Positions 1-12,107 of a DNA stretch of 64,000 bases are shown one piece after another. The notes under the pieces are model-generated. The model searched no databases. It saw only the letters and a program-made list of their open reading frames with translations, and had not been told where the DNA came from. The position numbers were made by a program, and so were the translations under genes. This DNA is from Sextonia rubra (taxonomy: Eukaryota; Streptophyta; Magnoliopsida; Laurales; Lauraceae). The stretch covers positions 10,558,756 through 10,622,755 of the forward strand of contig JASUAD010000014.1 of assembly GCA_037013555.1 (NCBI GenBank), given 5' to 3'. Each line of letters opens with the position of its first letter. Position 1 is the first letter of the stretch.

Positions 1-595
1 GGTATTACACCTAAGCATCCTCCATAATTTGATTTGGTTCCATTTCCACCAGATTATAAACTTCCGACTTTCCAACCATACCTTGGGAAGGGGTCAGCAT
101 ATCAGCATATTGTGCATTTCAAATCACTCCTAGGAAGCCTACCAGAGTTAGATACACCAAAAATAAGAATATTCGTCGGCACATTGAAAGGAGTCGCCTT
201 CAATTGATACAAGCAGTTACCGGAACTCTCCTTCATGACGTGGCCAATCACAGAAGAGAAGTTCTTACTCCATTTTTAGGAGGCGGATCAGATAGTCACC
301 TTTACTATGCTCAGCAGCACAAGGCAGGGAGATAATGAAACTGCACAGGCCTTTATCAATAGATGGAGAGCATTATCCTATAAATGCTTGGAACAACCAT
401 CTCAAAGGGCAACGATCGAGATGTGTAAAACCAATTTGCGACCAGAAATCAAGGCTATCATACTTAGTCATAAAACTAAGTCTTTGGCCCGATTGGTTGA
501 AGTTGTCACTGATGCAAAACTGACTCTCAAATAGATCAGTCAAAGTCAAAGCTATATTGAAGATGCCTTATTTGAACTCTTAAATAACTCAAGGG
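1..595 (+). pseudogene. gag remnant of a Tat-type Ty3/gypsy retrotransposon
   Basis: Decayed capsid-like (retrotrans_gag) coding sequence. The stretch at 307-534 encodes a peptide with the gag signature of a Q/G-D-x-E-T start followed by FINRWRALSYKC and a later LRPEIKAIIL segment, as in the capsid region of plant gypsy elements. Upstream sequence reads in the same sense but with stops. Immediately after about 595 the reading jumps to the end of reverse transcriptase, so the protease and most of the RT (roughly 2 kb in family members) are deleted. The element enters from the left of the window, so its 5' LTR and primer-binding site are not visible. Family assignment rests on the RNase H, integrase and LTR seen downstream. 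No function is expected. Confidence 0.7.
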
Positions 596-1367
596 ATTGC
601 AGGGAAAATTTGCCTACATTTACTGCTTCATCTCAAACTTATCTAGGAAGCGTAGAGCATTATCCAGACTCATGAAGAAAGAAATTGCATTTGTGTGGGA
701 TAAAGCTTATGAAAATATCAAATGGTGTCTCATAAACCCACTGATCTTTCCAGCCTCAATTCCAGGCAAACCTCACATCCTCTACATTCGAGCTCTTGAT
801 TACTCTCTGGGGGCATTGCCAGCTCAAAAGAAAAACGAGAAAACTACACCACTATATTATTTCCAATGAAATGTATCTGGTTTCCAACACCATTCCACTG
901 AAGGCATTTGTGACAAAGGCTGGTGCATTGGGTGATTGTCTATCCAAATGATCTATTATTTTCTCTCAATATGAACTGTTGTAAAGGTAGTGAAAGGACA
1001 AGCTCTTATTGACTTCCTAGTAGAACATCTACTTTCAAAGAATTCTAAATTCAGAGACAATTTTCTTGATGAATCAGTCTTCATCATTGAACAAATATGG
1101 AAACCCACTATTGATCTAAACTTACATTGGATCACACACTTTGATGGAGATTTCAGGACAAATGAATTTGGAGATTTAGTTTCCAGGGTTGGGATTTTTT
1201 TCTGTACCCCAGAAAGATTCCATGTCCCTCACTCCTTCTCATCAATCAAGTCATGTTCAAATAATGTGGTGGAGTATACGACATTGATAATGGGTCTCGA
1301 GCTAACCTTGGAATTTGGTATCACTATATGGAGATTCACAACTTGCAATCAAATAAATAAATCTTGA
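596..1367 (+). pseudogene. RT end and RNase H remnant of the Tat-type gypsy element
   Basis: The peptide from about 600 to 869 matches the end of the RT and its connection (pattern F-I-S-N-L-S, then HILYIRALDYSLGALPAQ). After stops, a connector ending in KGQALIDFLVEH (from 990) leads to a second RNase H-like domain with WITHFDGDF and CSNNVVEYTTLIMGLELTLE. The usual motifs are a W-x-x-x-F-D-G-S start and an N-x-x-E-Y-x-A-L-x-x-G-L core; the D, N and E of these are still visible. An additional RNase H just before integrase is characteristic of the Tat group. Several frameshifts and stops make it non-functional. Confidence 0.72.
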
Positions 1368-1374
1368 ATATAAA

Positions 1375-2219
1375 GTGAAGAAACTGGACATGCTTCCTTT
1401 CTTCAACAAAGCTTATGAAATAAAGGAGAGATTTGTGCTAATCGAATTTCACCACATTCCAAGACATCAAAATGTCAAAACAAACACAGTCCTTTACTTC
1501 TCGAAGACTCATATCATTTGTCGTTTTGGGGTACCTAAACGTCTACACCATGATAATGGTCCTCAGTTCAACAAAGATAAGTTCTACAGATTCTGTGACA
1601 AATACAAAATCCAATGTTGTCCCTCCATGGCATATAACACTGCAGCTAATAGACTTGGTGAAGCTCTTAACAAGACTATTTGCAAAATTTTGAAGAAAAT
1701 GGTCTCTGACAACAAAAGAGTTAGAGTACCAAACTTCCTGAAGCATTGTGGGCATACAGAACTACTGTTCGTGGTCCGACCAAATCAATACCATATTCCT
1801 TGGTTTATGGCTGCAAGGCGGTGATATCTTTAGCTATTCAACTTCCTTCTCTTCGGGTAGCTGTGATGAACAAATACACTGGAGAAAAAAATACCAAGCT
1901 CGGACTCCAAGAGCTAGAGAGCCTTGATGAGAAAAGGCTTGCCGCTCGATAAAGCATCGAATTGTATCAAGCTCGTATGGCCGGATCTTTCAACAAGAAG
2001 GTCAAAATACAGAGCTTACAAGATATGAGACTTAGTCCTTGCAGTCAAAAGGCCGATGTTCTCCACACACATGTCAAAAGGTAAGTTTGAATTCAAATGG
2101 GAAGGACCTTTTGTTGTCGACAAAGTTTACTCCAATGGTGCACACACAGTCCTCACACTCAAAGGAGACAGATGCATGATGCTTATCAATGGAAAACTTC
2201 TCAAGAAATACTATACTTG
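1375..2219 (+). pseudogene. Integrase remnant of the Tat-type gypsy element
   Basis: The frame at 1375-1824 contains IICRFGVPKRLHHDNGPQF, the region around the second catalytic Asp of the integrase core (D-N-G-x-Q-F), followed by a Y-N-T-A-A-N-R-L-G-E segment where the third catalytic residue, Glu, is retained. The reading then shifts frame at about 1746 (WAYRTTVRGPTKSIPYSLVY) and again near 2040, where the C-terminal GPFVV chromodomain-like tail can be read up to the stop at about 2217-2219. At least three frameshifts are needed, so this is a dead copy. The orientation matches the gag and RT remnants and the 3' LTR at 4208. Confidence 0.75.
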
Positions 2220-4207
2220 AATGTCATTGGTATACCCAAACCACGTACAATGTACCCAAACCATGTACAGTGTACATTCTCACTTCTAACCAAAATCAAA
2301 ATCCCCTAGTTTTGAGCCTCATAACCTATGACTCTTAACCAAAATCAAAATCCTCTGGTTTCAAGCCTCACAACCTATGACTCTTAACCAAAATCCCTCA
2401 GATTGGTATAAAATGACTACGAGGATCAAGTCCTTCGACCCCTCTAATCAAACCTTTGTTACTTGGATAATGTCCTTATAAGACCCCTTGTAACATCCTG
2501 CTATATAGATTAAGTCTTTTTACAGACCCTGTATAGCAAAACTCAGCTGTTTGCAATAAGTCCTTTTGCAGACCCCATGTAGTTAATCCTTAGTTGTATT
2601 GAAACAAGTCTTTTGCAGACCTTATATGACTACCTTTGGTTATATAGAACAAGTCTTTTTGCAGACCCTGTATAACGAAAATCTAAACAAAAACCAAAAC
2701 CAAATCTTTGTCCTAAGGAATAAGTCAAGGATCCCAGAGAAAGCCTTACACATGGGCACCGGATAACATCCACTTTGTTTGGCCCCTTTTAACACCAAAA
2801 GGATCAAAACATAGACACTGGATAAAGCCTCACACATGGGCACCGGATAACGTCCACCTATATAACTCCCTTATTTTAGATTTGTGGATCCAGAAGATCG
2901 CAAATCACATGCTCATACAAATCTGAGAAAACCAAACCAAGCAAACCATCCATACAAACCGCCTCAAACATTCACACAAAATCAAACTAAACACCTATAC
3001 CAATGACAAAATGGAGGAAAAGAAAAGTTTTTCCGTTGATCTGCATTTGAAGTATAAGTACAAAGAATGAAATCAATGTATACATGGCCACCCAGGCCGA
3101 TCAAGATAAAAGAGTTATACAAGAAGCTACGACGATGAAATCTAGTCCAAGAACTTCGCAAGCCGCCTCCCTCAAACGTGCCCTTTATAGCTTGGATAAG
3201 TTAGGACAACAGCATCACTGTCAAGTTCATTCGTTCTGATACTCATTTCACTTTCATGGGATTGAACAAAGTCATTCAAGGTTGTCTGCTTCAACTTTAC
3301 TTTGGCAATGATACACTCTTCGTAGGCTTGATTCTTTAAACTAGACTTTTCTAAGCCATCTATGGTGCCTCGAAGCTTCATAACATTAACTTTCAAGGAT
3401 GAAAGCTGTTGCTAGAATGTGACGATCTATGGTTGCAATAGTCTTCACAGCCAAAGTTCTAGTTCTATCTCAAGACACAACATAGTAGACCCACTTTGGG
3501 CATTTTGCTCTAAACAAAAATATATGTTTTCTTGAAAGCTAACCTAATCCAAATTTTAAGTTTATCTTGGGGCAAACCCAATCTTGAGCCAAATTTGTCA
3601 TTTCAAATTGCTTTGGATCAAGATCTACAAAAGCCAAAAAGCCAATCTCTTTCAAAATTGCATCTCGTTTTGAATCATGTCAAGCCAAGTCAAAACCCAA
3701 ACTTTGATTTTTGAAAATGAACCAAAAATCCATGAAAATCAAAACCCAAATCCATTTTAAACTAAAACCTTTGATTTTCTTAAAACCTCAGGGATTCTTT
3801 TTTATAGGTGTTCTCCACATCCCCACAGAGATGCCACTCTGGATATTTGTGAAAAATAGGTCAAAAGAAAATCAAATTCATTTATAAAATCCAAACAAAA
3901 TTCATAAACTTCTGAATTTTCTAAAAACCTAAGGGATTCCTTTGTGGGTGCTCCCCACAGTCCCCAAGGAGATGGTACTTTTGATATCTGGGAAAATAGG
4001 GCAAAGAAATTCAGAATTCTTATGGTTTTTCAAAATTCCATCATCAAACCTTTCATGGTTTTAATCAAAATTTCAAATCCCAAGTTTAGGTCTATAACCT
4101 ACCTTGACAAACTGTCTTTTCATCAGGTCATTCATCATTCCCACAGATTGGCTATTTTGAGGCACAATGATTATTACACTATAATCATTGTACCTCTAAG
4201 GAGCACT
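2220..4207 (+). other. Post-pol spacer of the Tat element with short tandem repeats
   Basis: About 2 kb lie between the integrase stop and the LTR, as is usual in Tat/Ogre-type elements. Tandem units of about 49 bp (AACCAAAATC plus CCTATGACTC words) start near 2288, 2336 and 2385. Units of about 46 bp starting AAGTC(C)TTTT-GCAGACC occur at 2512, 2558, 2606 and 2651. A CATGGGCACCGGATAAC word occurs twice, near 2752 and 2836. No purine-rich tract is obvious just before 4208. Confidence 0.6.
3172..3396 (-). CDS. Antisense ORF in the Tat 3' spacer, coiled-coil-like
   Basis: A 74-codon open frame reads antisense to the retroelement between integrase and the 3' LTR. The peptide is hydrophilic and rich in K, E and L (for example KLRGTIDGLEKSSLKN, then KVKLKQTTLNDFVQSHESE), consistent with a short coiled coil. 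No enzymatic motif is visible. Antisense ORFs in this position are known from some Tat/Retand-type plant elements, which is why it is listed. The open frame is short and upstream codons contain stops, so it may be a fragment or chance. No function is assigned. Confidence 0.3.
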   Translation of the reverse strand: MKVNVMKLRGTIDGLEKSSLKNQAYEECIIAKVKLKQTTLNDFVQSHESEMSIRTNELDSDAVVLTYPSYKGHV

Positions 4208-4651
4208 TGTTGACCCATAAAATTTTGCAAATAATGCAGCGAAAGCATTACAATCTTTGGATTATAAAGTTCCAAAGTTTTCAAAGCACTTGGACCTCAT
4301 CTCAGCTAAAATCAGCTTCAAAGACTTTTTGCTAGCTCCTTGGGAATCACTGCAGGACCTGGCACTTCCACATGTTGAAACAAGCTCCTATTCAAAGAAA
4401 TACTTTCAAGTACATTTAAAGACTACTCCTCAAGGATTCAGAGCATTTGGACATCATTTGGATCCAAACTTGGTCCAAATGATCATATACTATGCTCTGT
4501 GGTCCTTATGCAGAGCGATATCCCATGAAGATCAAATTAGCTAAAACGCTCAGAGGAAGCTCAAATGATGCCCAAGACAGGCCCTACAAAATTTCGGGTT
4601 ACACAGACATCATCAAACCCAAAAGCCACAAGCATGTCAACTTGGGGTCAG

Positions 4652-4668
4652 CCCCCCCCCCCCCCCCC
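4652..4668 (+). repeat. Homopolymer C17
   Basis: An uninterrupted run of 17 C residues inside the long LTR, followed after a few bases by a short G run. It is unusual against the AT-rich background. Confidence 0.95.
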
Positions 4669-5189
4669 AAGCCATGGGGGTATTGACCAAGGTTCTTCTT
4701 CCTGATATCCAAAATTGATGAAATTTGGGAGAGAATCTTTAGTTATGCTCAAAAGATATTCTGCGAATTTCCAAGTTAAAAAAACTCCGTTTGGTCTAAA
4801 TTTCACTATATGTCAGCTTAGAGGACAGTGACACCGAGTTATGAAGGTCACTAGCTAAAATCTTACTTCCAAGAGGCAAACCTGATAAAATTCAGAAAAA
4901 ATACTCAAAGAATACTCAAAGTTACTCTTCCAAATTTTCAAGTCAATTGGATGATGTTCGAGAAGAAAACAAACTGACTACCTACAGTGTGGGGTGAATA
5001 GTGACTTAACACATACAATGAACAGGTCACTGCTCGAAATCCTACTTCCTCAAATCCAAACTGTATAAAATTTGGGTGGATACTCCAAGATATCCCTGAT
5101 GTCAGTTCCTCCAAGTTTCGAACCAAACCGAAGTCATGTGGACCTCAAACAGCTAAGACAAGGGCCCACTTTCATAAAAAGTCAACTGG

Positions 5190-5575
5190 AGAGTTGACCA
5201 ACTTTCGAAAGTTGAAACAGGTTGCAACTTCTATGATACACTCAAAATAGTGTAAAGAAGCAGTCCTCCAAGTTTCATGGCGATCAGGCATTGTTCAAGC
5301 CCCAAACAAGTGAAAACGGGTCGCAAATGCAAAAGCCCAAAATCGGGCCTTATCCGTGACCGCGGCCTGTTCATCAAGGGAGTTGACCAACTTCAGATGG
5401 TCAAAACAAGCTGAAACTTTTATATATGGTCAAAATATTGTCAAGAAGCATCCCTCCAAATTTCGTGGTGATTGGACTTCGTTTGGGCCCCAAATAGGTG
5501 AAAACGGGCCGCAACTGTGAAAACCCGAAATTGGGCCTTGTCAGTGACCGCGGCTGCGGTCACGGACCCCAAAAG
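5190..5575 (+). repeat. Tandem duplication of about 190 bp inside the LTR
   Basis: Two adjacent copies, each beginning GTTGACCAACTT (near 5193 and 5381) and ending with GTGACCGCGGC (near 5354 and 5544), with shared words such as GTGAAAACGGG and TCGGGCCTT/TTGGGCCTT. The second copy ends with a perfect hairpin: GTGACCGC at 5544-5551, loop GGCT, then GCGGTCAC at 5556-5563. Confidence 0.8.
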
Positions 5576-5690
5576 GACATTTCCTGCCATTTTGGGTGGT
5601 TTTTCTCCACTCCCTTTCGAAATCCAACTTCCCATAACTCCCCTCAACTCTCAGGAACCGCCAAAAACCACCTAGGGCCTCTATAAAAAG

Positions 5691-5700
5691 GACAGTGTTT
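5691..5700 (+). promoter_or_regulatory. Putative LTR TATA box
   Basis: CTATAAAAAG in the LTR, followed within 60 bp by a purine-rich leader. It is the best core-promoter match in the LTR; transcription would run rightwards. Confidence 0.5.
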
Positions 5701-8081
5701 GAAGGGAGAGGATACACATGAGAGAAAAAGAGAGAACTGAACGAACGCAAGAGCATTCAAGCAAGAAAAGCAGCATCCCACGACCATTCCCTTCCTTCTT
5801 TAGTCACCAATGTGAGCAAAAAGATTCAGAGGAAGAGGAAAAGGGTGGGGTAATTACAGAACACACTATGTACATGCAGTAACGACTATTCGAAGGATGA
5901 CGTTGTCATCTTTGTTTTTCTCATTCGGGTAGATTTCTTGGCCATCACAGAGGTTGTTAACGAGCTTCTTTGGGCCTCATTTTGTTCCTTAAAAATCATA
6001 GGTTCAAAATGACACAACTTTGGCTTCCTGTGATACCCTATTCGGACTTGAACAAAAGACAGTCCGTAAACAAGAATGATGAATTACAAAGTTTTCAATC
6101 GATTCCATAATCGAATTCGATCTTCTTAATGGTCATCCAACACCCCAAGATGTCATGAAAGGGAGTTTCAACACTTGAAAAAGTTTGGAAGAACAACCAA
6201 CACGGACGGCACAAAAAAAGAAGGCAAGCAATTACCTCACAGTCACTGGCCTGGGGCGGTGACCGTGGGTCACTGTCACCCCCCTTTTTCTTTCTATTTT
6301 TTGCATTTTCTCACTATATGTACACTTTTCTTGTAATTTCCAAATTGAGATCACATCTAAGACTTGTGGGAGGGGTTGTAAACTTTGAAAACTTGTGTAA
6401 ACAACTTGCATCCCCACGGTCAGGGCATTAAAACCCATGTAAACAAAGAGAAATTAATGATGAACTGTAATTAATTCCCATTCTTCTTAACACTTGAAGT
6501 GCGTGAATGTCGAACATCAAATCCATTACACATTTTTACGTCATTTTAAGTGCAATCAGTGTGTTTTAGATTTGTATAATCATATATGTTTAAGTAATTT
6601 GTGGTCATGTATTGATGTAGATGGTTAAGTAACAGACTATAGGTTTAATTATGAATGGATAACGTTTCTTCTATTATTGCTTATGATCATTACAGGTGTA
6701 TTACATAAGCTTCCTCTTTATTTGTTTAAAACTTTATCTACGTATTAGTGGAACTTCCTCATATGCACCTGTGGAATCTCCCTTAAAGTGATCTATACGT
6801 GTCTTCACATAACATGAATTGCTATGGGATTACGTATACACACCCCGTGGGCCTATTCTAATCCTCAATTCCAGAGATCGAGGCTTGACACACCTAGCCT
6901 TACATAATTGGATGAGATGGATTCAGTTTTTTTTTTCTTTTTTTTTTTAGAAAAGTTGGTTGAATGTTAACATGAGAATGGGACTGAAGTTAGAAAAGGA
7001 ATATGAAATTCGAGATACACCACATAATAGACATTGAAAGTAAGATATTGCCATCATGGACTCTCATTACCATTGTGAAAATGGGTTGGTTCTCATGTGC
7101 ATTTTTCACTAACTATGACCGTTAGCTAGATAGTGCTTACCCTCAAAGAACTTAAAGTGACACACGATCATAATACACTTTTAAATTGAGTAACCTAAGC
7201 ACTTAAATTGATAATAGGTTGGATATTATGAATTAAGGGTTTCATGGCATAATTCATTATACATTCCTGTGTAGTATGTATTTATATACATATGTTTGAC
7301 CAACTGTAGTTGGAAGTGGTCGTTTGCTATCGGGATAGTGTGTACTATGAGATATAGTTCACAGCGGTGTCATTTGTTATATCTGCAGGAATACCTATTT
7401 TTGTATATTATATCTGTGGGGATATCTGTTTTTGGTATATTGTATTTGCGGAATACCCGTTTTTTTGTATTCATGCTATCAGGTTTGCATTTGGTGTGTT
7501 TTAAGATGGAATGTAAAATATGTTTTAATTCAATTAATTAACATCATTGCTTTCAGTTTGCCGTCTTACCAGATTACGTCAATCTGACCCACTACTTTTG
7601 GTGTCTAGGTCCCATTGCCGATGCCAAATTGACGAGTTAAGAGATGTAGGAGATTCCGCCAAATGGCGGAGTTGTTGAGTGAAGCGCCAATGATATCGTC
7701 TAAGGTGTCCTAGTATTGGTGCTGAGATCGAAACATTAGATTATGTAGTAAGGCCATGTTAAGGCCATTAGTTTATTCCTTTAATATTTTTTTCATGGAA
7801 TTACAACTTTAATTATTATACTTCGAAGCAATTAACCTTGATTTTATTATTATTGAAATTTGTTATATGGTTCATATATGATATTCAGCTACGCAGATTA
7901 TGAATTTCAGTTCCGCGTGTAATTATGGTTGCTTGATCACCAAGCATAACATCACGAAGGACTTTAATCCACTAGGAATTAGTGCCCATATTGTTTATGT
8001 AATAAAATTTTTAATTGACCCTAATTCTCACACCCCTAGAACCGGATTTGGATCTAGCCCAGTTTTGGGGTTGTGACAACA

Positions 8082-8799
8082 TCTGACCATAAAAACTTAT
8101 TGAAAACCATGCCAGCAGCTGTGTGCGGAGATTTGAAAGTAAAAAGTTCCATTGTTAATGATTTTTAGGTGTTCTTCAAATAAAAATGTCGAAAGAAACA
8201 TAAAGTTTATAAGCCATTTGGATGAAAAGAAAGGTAGGGTAGATGGATAGCGAGAAAATGGAATATAGCTAAAATTTTCCATATCAATAGTTTTTTCTAC
8301 ATTCAAATTCCAAATGACAATTTAGGATTTTGAAATTAGCTAGTTGGCAACATAAATAGAAGGGAAGATGAATATGCCTAATTGAGAATAAACTATCATT
8401 TAACAATATTGTAGAGGTGATTAGGAAGGAGTTATTATTAAAGAAATCACCTTTTTCTTGACTGGGCATCCCGGAGCTGTGGAACACCTAAAATAAGCGC
8501 GGGGCCATGGATTATCTTTGGTAATTTTTTGTCCGTACTTCCTCCATTGGCAACCATCTTCGATCTGAAAATTTACCAACCATTGTAAAAAAAAAAAAAA
8601 AGAAAAAGGAAAAAAATTTGCTTCTATTTTAAACTCCCTAAAAATTAAAATTGCTTTACTATCCGGAATTCATTTGGATGTCAATCACAAAACTCATCAT
8701 CATCATAATGATAGTATGAAAGTTTTTTTTTTTTTTTTTTTTTTGAGTTGCCGGGATGGGGGTGTTCCCAAGTATGTGTTTGACTTCTAAATTACCAAC
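8082..8799. other. Gene-free AT-rich stretch
   Basis: I recognise no coding region or element termini. It contains an A-rich tract near 8588-8600 and a 22-base T run at 8723-8744. Confidence 0.6.
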
Positions 8800-9606
8800 A
8801 GTTAGACAATATATATATGCAACAGAAATTGAAAGCAAATCAAACACAATCACACATCATAAGAAGGTACACAAGCTTTTAACATAGAAAACCCCAACTA
8901 GGTAAAATACCACAATTCAAATAATGATGAACTATCGAGCAATAATTCACAGTTACAAGATATACTCACACCTTGTTCGCACCCTTAGGACTAAGTTCTT
9001 CTTACGCAACTCCTTTTGCTACATGACTCTCCTTCGTCGTATACTACTCTTTACTTGATCAACTCATATCTTGAACATGCAAGATGGCCTCAACACTTCT
9101 ACAAGAAATATAGAAGCAACTGCTCTCTAGAACAAAACTTCAGTACTTCAACGCTTAATGAAAGTTCTTTAAAAGATGATCTCCAATATATAATCTCCAC
9201 TTAGGTTAATGAGATTTGTAAGAGAGGAATCCTATTTATAACCCACAATTCATGACTTATGAAGATATTCTTTATAGAACTTAACTTACTAATCCTTGCA
9301 TAAAAAGGAAACAATTCCACAACAAGAATGTAGTTTTTTGCCGCTTGCGAGCTCGAGCGTAGGTGAGCACCTGCTCGAACGTGATCATCACTCATCTAGT
9401 TATTTTGCAATTCATCTATCAAACTAGAGCGTAGATAGTTAGGGCTTGAGCACTATCTCTTCTATCTAAGCCCACTCGAGCTTGGTCTGTATTTCTGTTT
9501 TTACACTATAGCTCTTCTGGCAATGTGATTCACGGTCCATTCTAAAGAATTATAAAATACAACTTAATGGACTCAGAGTTTCATCCAACCCATAAATTAG
9601 CCAACA
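8800..9606 (-). repeat. Probable copia LTR (solo or truncated), minus strand
   Basis: Read on the minus strand it begins TGTTGGCTAATTTATGGG at 9606. It carries a TATA-like TTATAAATAGG (plus 9231-9241), and its 3' half has the GTTGGGGTTTTCTATG motif common in plant copia LTRs. A TGGTAATTTAGAAG stretch near 8786-8799 could be a worn primer-binding site, which would put the LTR end near 8800. No matching target duplication was found, so the lower boundary is uncertain. CG-rich words such as GCGAGCTCGAGCG lie in the middle (around 9345-9385). Confidence 0.45.
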
Positions 9607-9771
9607 TACAAAAATCCTTGCATAGTGTCATAGTTTTAAAATGTTATTTCAAGAGAGCCTCAATCCAAACCATTACGTTCATAGTTTAAAATAATGGTTG
9701 TCACTGCTTTATGGTTTCTCCACTAAAAGTATCCTTTAAGTTTTTCTTGTTATGTGAATGAAACTAGGAAA

Positions 9772-9790
9772 CATATATATATATATATAT
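9772..9790. repeat. (TA)n microsatellite
   Basis: Alternating AT run next to the MITE starting at 9795. Confidence 0.9.
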
Positions 9791-9794
9791 GTAT

Positions 9795-10149
9795 AAACGG
9801 TTTAGCAAGATGGTGCGGTATATGAGCTAACTTTTTAAAGCTCACCTGGAGTTGTACCAACCATAAAGAGCATAAGGGATTAAAAGATCATAATGGAAAC
9901 TAAATATGTGCAAAAAATCAACCCCATCCATTCTTCCTTACCCCTTCATCTTAGCGGTCCACATTTATAACGAGTGAAATTAGTTACCTCATTTTACACA
10001 TCAAATGTGATTGGATGGAGCTGATTTTTTACACTTACCTAATTCCCATCATGATCTTTCAATGCCTCATGCCCTTCATAGCTGGTACAACTCTAGGTGG
10101 GCCCTAAAAAAGTTAGCTCATATACTGCCCCATCTTGCTAGACCGCTTT
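9795..10149. mobile_element. Fold-back MITE with long inverted arms (about 145 bp each)
   Basis: The left end AAACGGTTTAGCAAGATGG pairs with CCATCTTGCTAGACCGCTT at the right end. Complementarity continues inward: GTATATGAGCTAAC with GTTAGCTCATATAC, GGAGTTGTACCA with TGGTACAACTCT, and GATCATAATGG with CCATCATGATC. Almost the whole element folds into one hairpin. There is no coding capacity. Both flanks are TA-rich, so the target duplication is ambiguous. Confidence 0.8.
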
Positions 10150-10174
10150 CCTCTATATATATTTATATATTAGA

Positions 10175-10351
10175 AGAATATTATTATACATCCTTCTCTC
10201 ACCATAGGGTGAGGGATGCTTATATAGCTTTCCTTATTTGTATTTGAACATTTTTCATTTTCATAAGCTTTTTATCTTTTGCACATTAATATATTCAAAT
10301 ATGAAAGTGTCCCTAACCCTATGGTGAGGGATGGATGCATACTAATATTCT
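10175..10351. mobile_element. Second small MITE with TIRs of about 42 bp
   Basis: The left arm AGAATATTATTATACATCC plus CTCACCATAGGGTGAGGGA pairs with the right arm TCCCTAACCCTATGGTGAGG plus ATGCATACTAATATTCT. It lies only 25 bp from the preceding MITE and has an AT-rich loop and no coding capacity. Confidence 0.75.
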
Positions 10352-12107
10352 ACTATATATTATGCAAATGAATTATAATATAAATTATGGTATGTTTTTT
10401 TTTTTTGCATTTATAAAACTCTGAATATCATTAAACAATGGCGGACTCATGATTTTTATTTAGATGGCGCGGGCAATGGTCAAAGTGAACAAGTTAAATA
10501 ATAAAATCAATTTTTTAAGGTTTTATTTATAGGGTTTTTACGAGTCTTGCTGGTGTGACCCACATAACTACACTTAGCCCGCCTGGGGTTTTCCCAAATA
10601 TCACCGGTGTGACCCACAAGACTACACTTCAGTCTACCCCTGTCATTACGCTCATTTGGATCTTCCTAAATTGAATGCATGAAACTTGGTTTACGCATAA
10701 ATGCAAATTTTTATATTTGGATCATATGACTTGATTAAATAGGGCTACCCTAGACGACAAATTAAAAGCTTGTTCAAGAATAGCTTGCATAAAACTATTA
10801 CTATTCCAAATCTATCAATTAAGAGGCGAAACTAAGAAATCCAATTAATTTTCACAAAAGCAGTGTGCTTACCCAATTGAAGTTGACTCCATCATTGAAA
10901 TGATCACCTATTAACATTAATTAATATCTGATGTAATTGAAGTTGGTCAGCATATTTGTTTGCATGCATGAGAGGTAGAGTGGAATCAAATTAAAAATCA
11001 AATTAAGAGAACAAGAAAGATAAGGGTGGTTAAGAGTAAGAGCACTTAAGGACAAAAATGTTACTACTCTACTTTTTGTCATTTAGTGACTTTTGAGAGT
11101 TTTTTTTACAATTTAATATCTTTTAAGAGTACCTTTTTGTGATCATTTTGTGCCTCTTTTTTTCAACTCCTTCATCTTTTTTTTTATCATGATTTAACTC
11201 TTAATTTTACTCCACTGCACCCCTTATACAAACATAAATTTCCAAAAAAAATAATCACCTATAAAATACAAAATGCACTTTATTTATTACTCTAATTTAT
11301 TATTCATTTGATCACAATGGTGTGAGCTGAGCTAAAATGAGGGTGGAATTTGGTCCACAGTTATTATAAGGAAAGTTACTTTAAAATGGTTTTGATGCTA
11401 GATTGAGCCAAAATAATGGATTTATAGTGTGGAATGAGACGAATTGATTCATCAAACTTATATAACTTGCACTAACTATATTTATCAAAATACAAATCAA
11501 ATGAGCCTAAAAGTTCCAAGAATATGCAGATGGCAACCTCAAATCTTAAAAAAAAGTATTATAGGACAAGCACGGAAGAATTTCATTTTTTCAAAACAAA
11601 TTATTAGGCATAACTAATTATTGGTAAACGAAAGTACAACTAACTATATTTATGGGTAAACTAAGCTGGCAATTGAATTCCAAGGATCCAAATTCCAAAC
11701 AAAAGGCTTTAAAGCTTAAGGATTCCAAGACTTTTCATTGTTAACACTTTTAATAAAATAATTTAATGATTAAAATTTACAGAAACAACATGAAAACTGA
11801 TTTTGACAGTTATATCAGCCATTATTTAAAGATTTGTTGTGCACATGCGGAAATCCTAATATCAATTGTCGTGGGTGTGATGTTACCTATTAGATCGGAT
11901 CTAGCACAAACAATCAACAAGCACTCCACACATCTTAAAGAAGATAAATATGCAACCGCGACACAAAATTTACGTGGCTCACCATGGACACTAAGGTTTT
12001 GGCCATGTATGTTAGAAGGTCCATAACCAAGTTCTTGACCATTGTACCGTCCAAAATATGGTTTGCTAGAGTTGAAACAGGCCCATAAATTGATTAAAGA
12101 AACTTAC
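10352..12107. other. Gene-free stretch (downstream intron or intergenic DNA of the WRKY fragment)
   Basis: There is a direct repeat of about 55 bp around GGTGTGACCCACA (10553 and 10606). At 11880-12060 a piece with TTTACGTGGCTCACC resembles the R-U5 part of a copia LTR. I searched by eye for the WRKY-domain exon on the minus strand and found none. Confidence 0.55.

Larger units (their letters stand above)
4208..8081 (+). repeat. Long 3' LTR (3,874 bp) of the Tat-type gypsy element
   Basis: The sequence starts TGTTGACCC and ends GGTTGTGACAACA, giving the terminal inverted pair TGTTG/CAACA. The interior has a core promoter (TATA box at 5691-5700), and the gypsy internal region lies immediately to the left in the same orientation. 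The 5' LTR lies outside the window, so the boundaries rest on these termini and not on a two-LTR comparison, and the target duplication cannot be checked. A length near 3.9 kb fits the large LTRs of the Tat/Ogre group. Confidence 0.65.
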
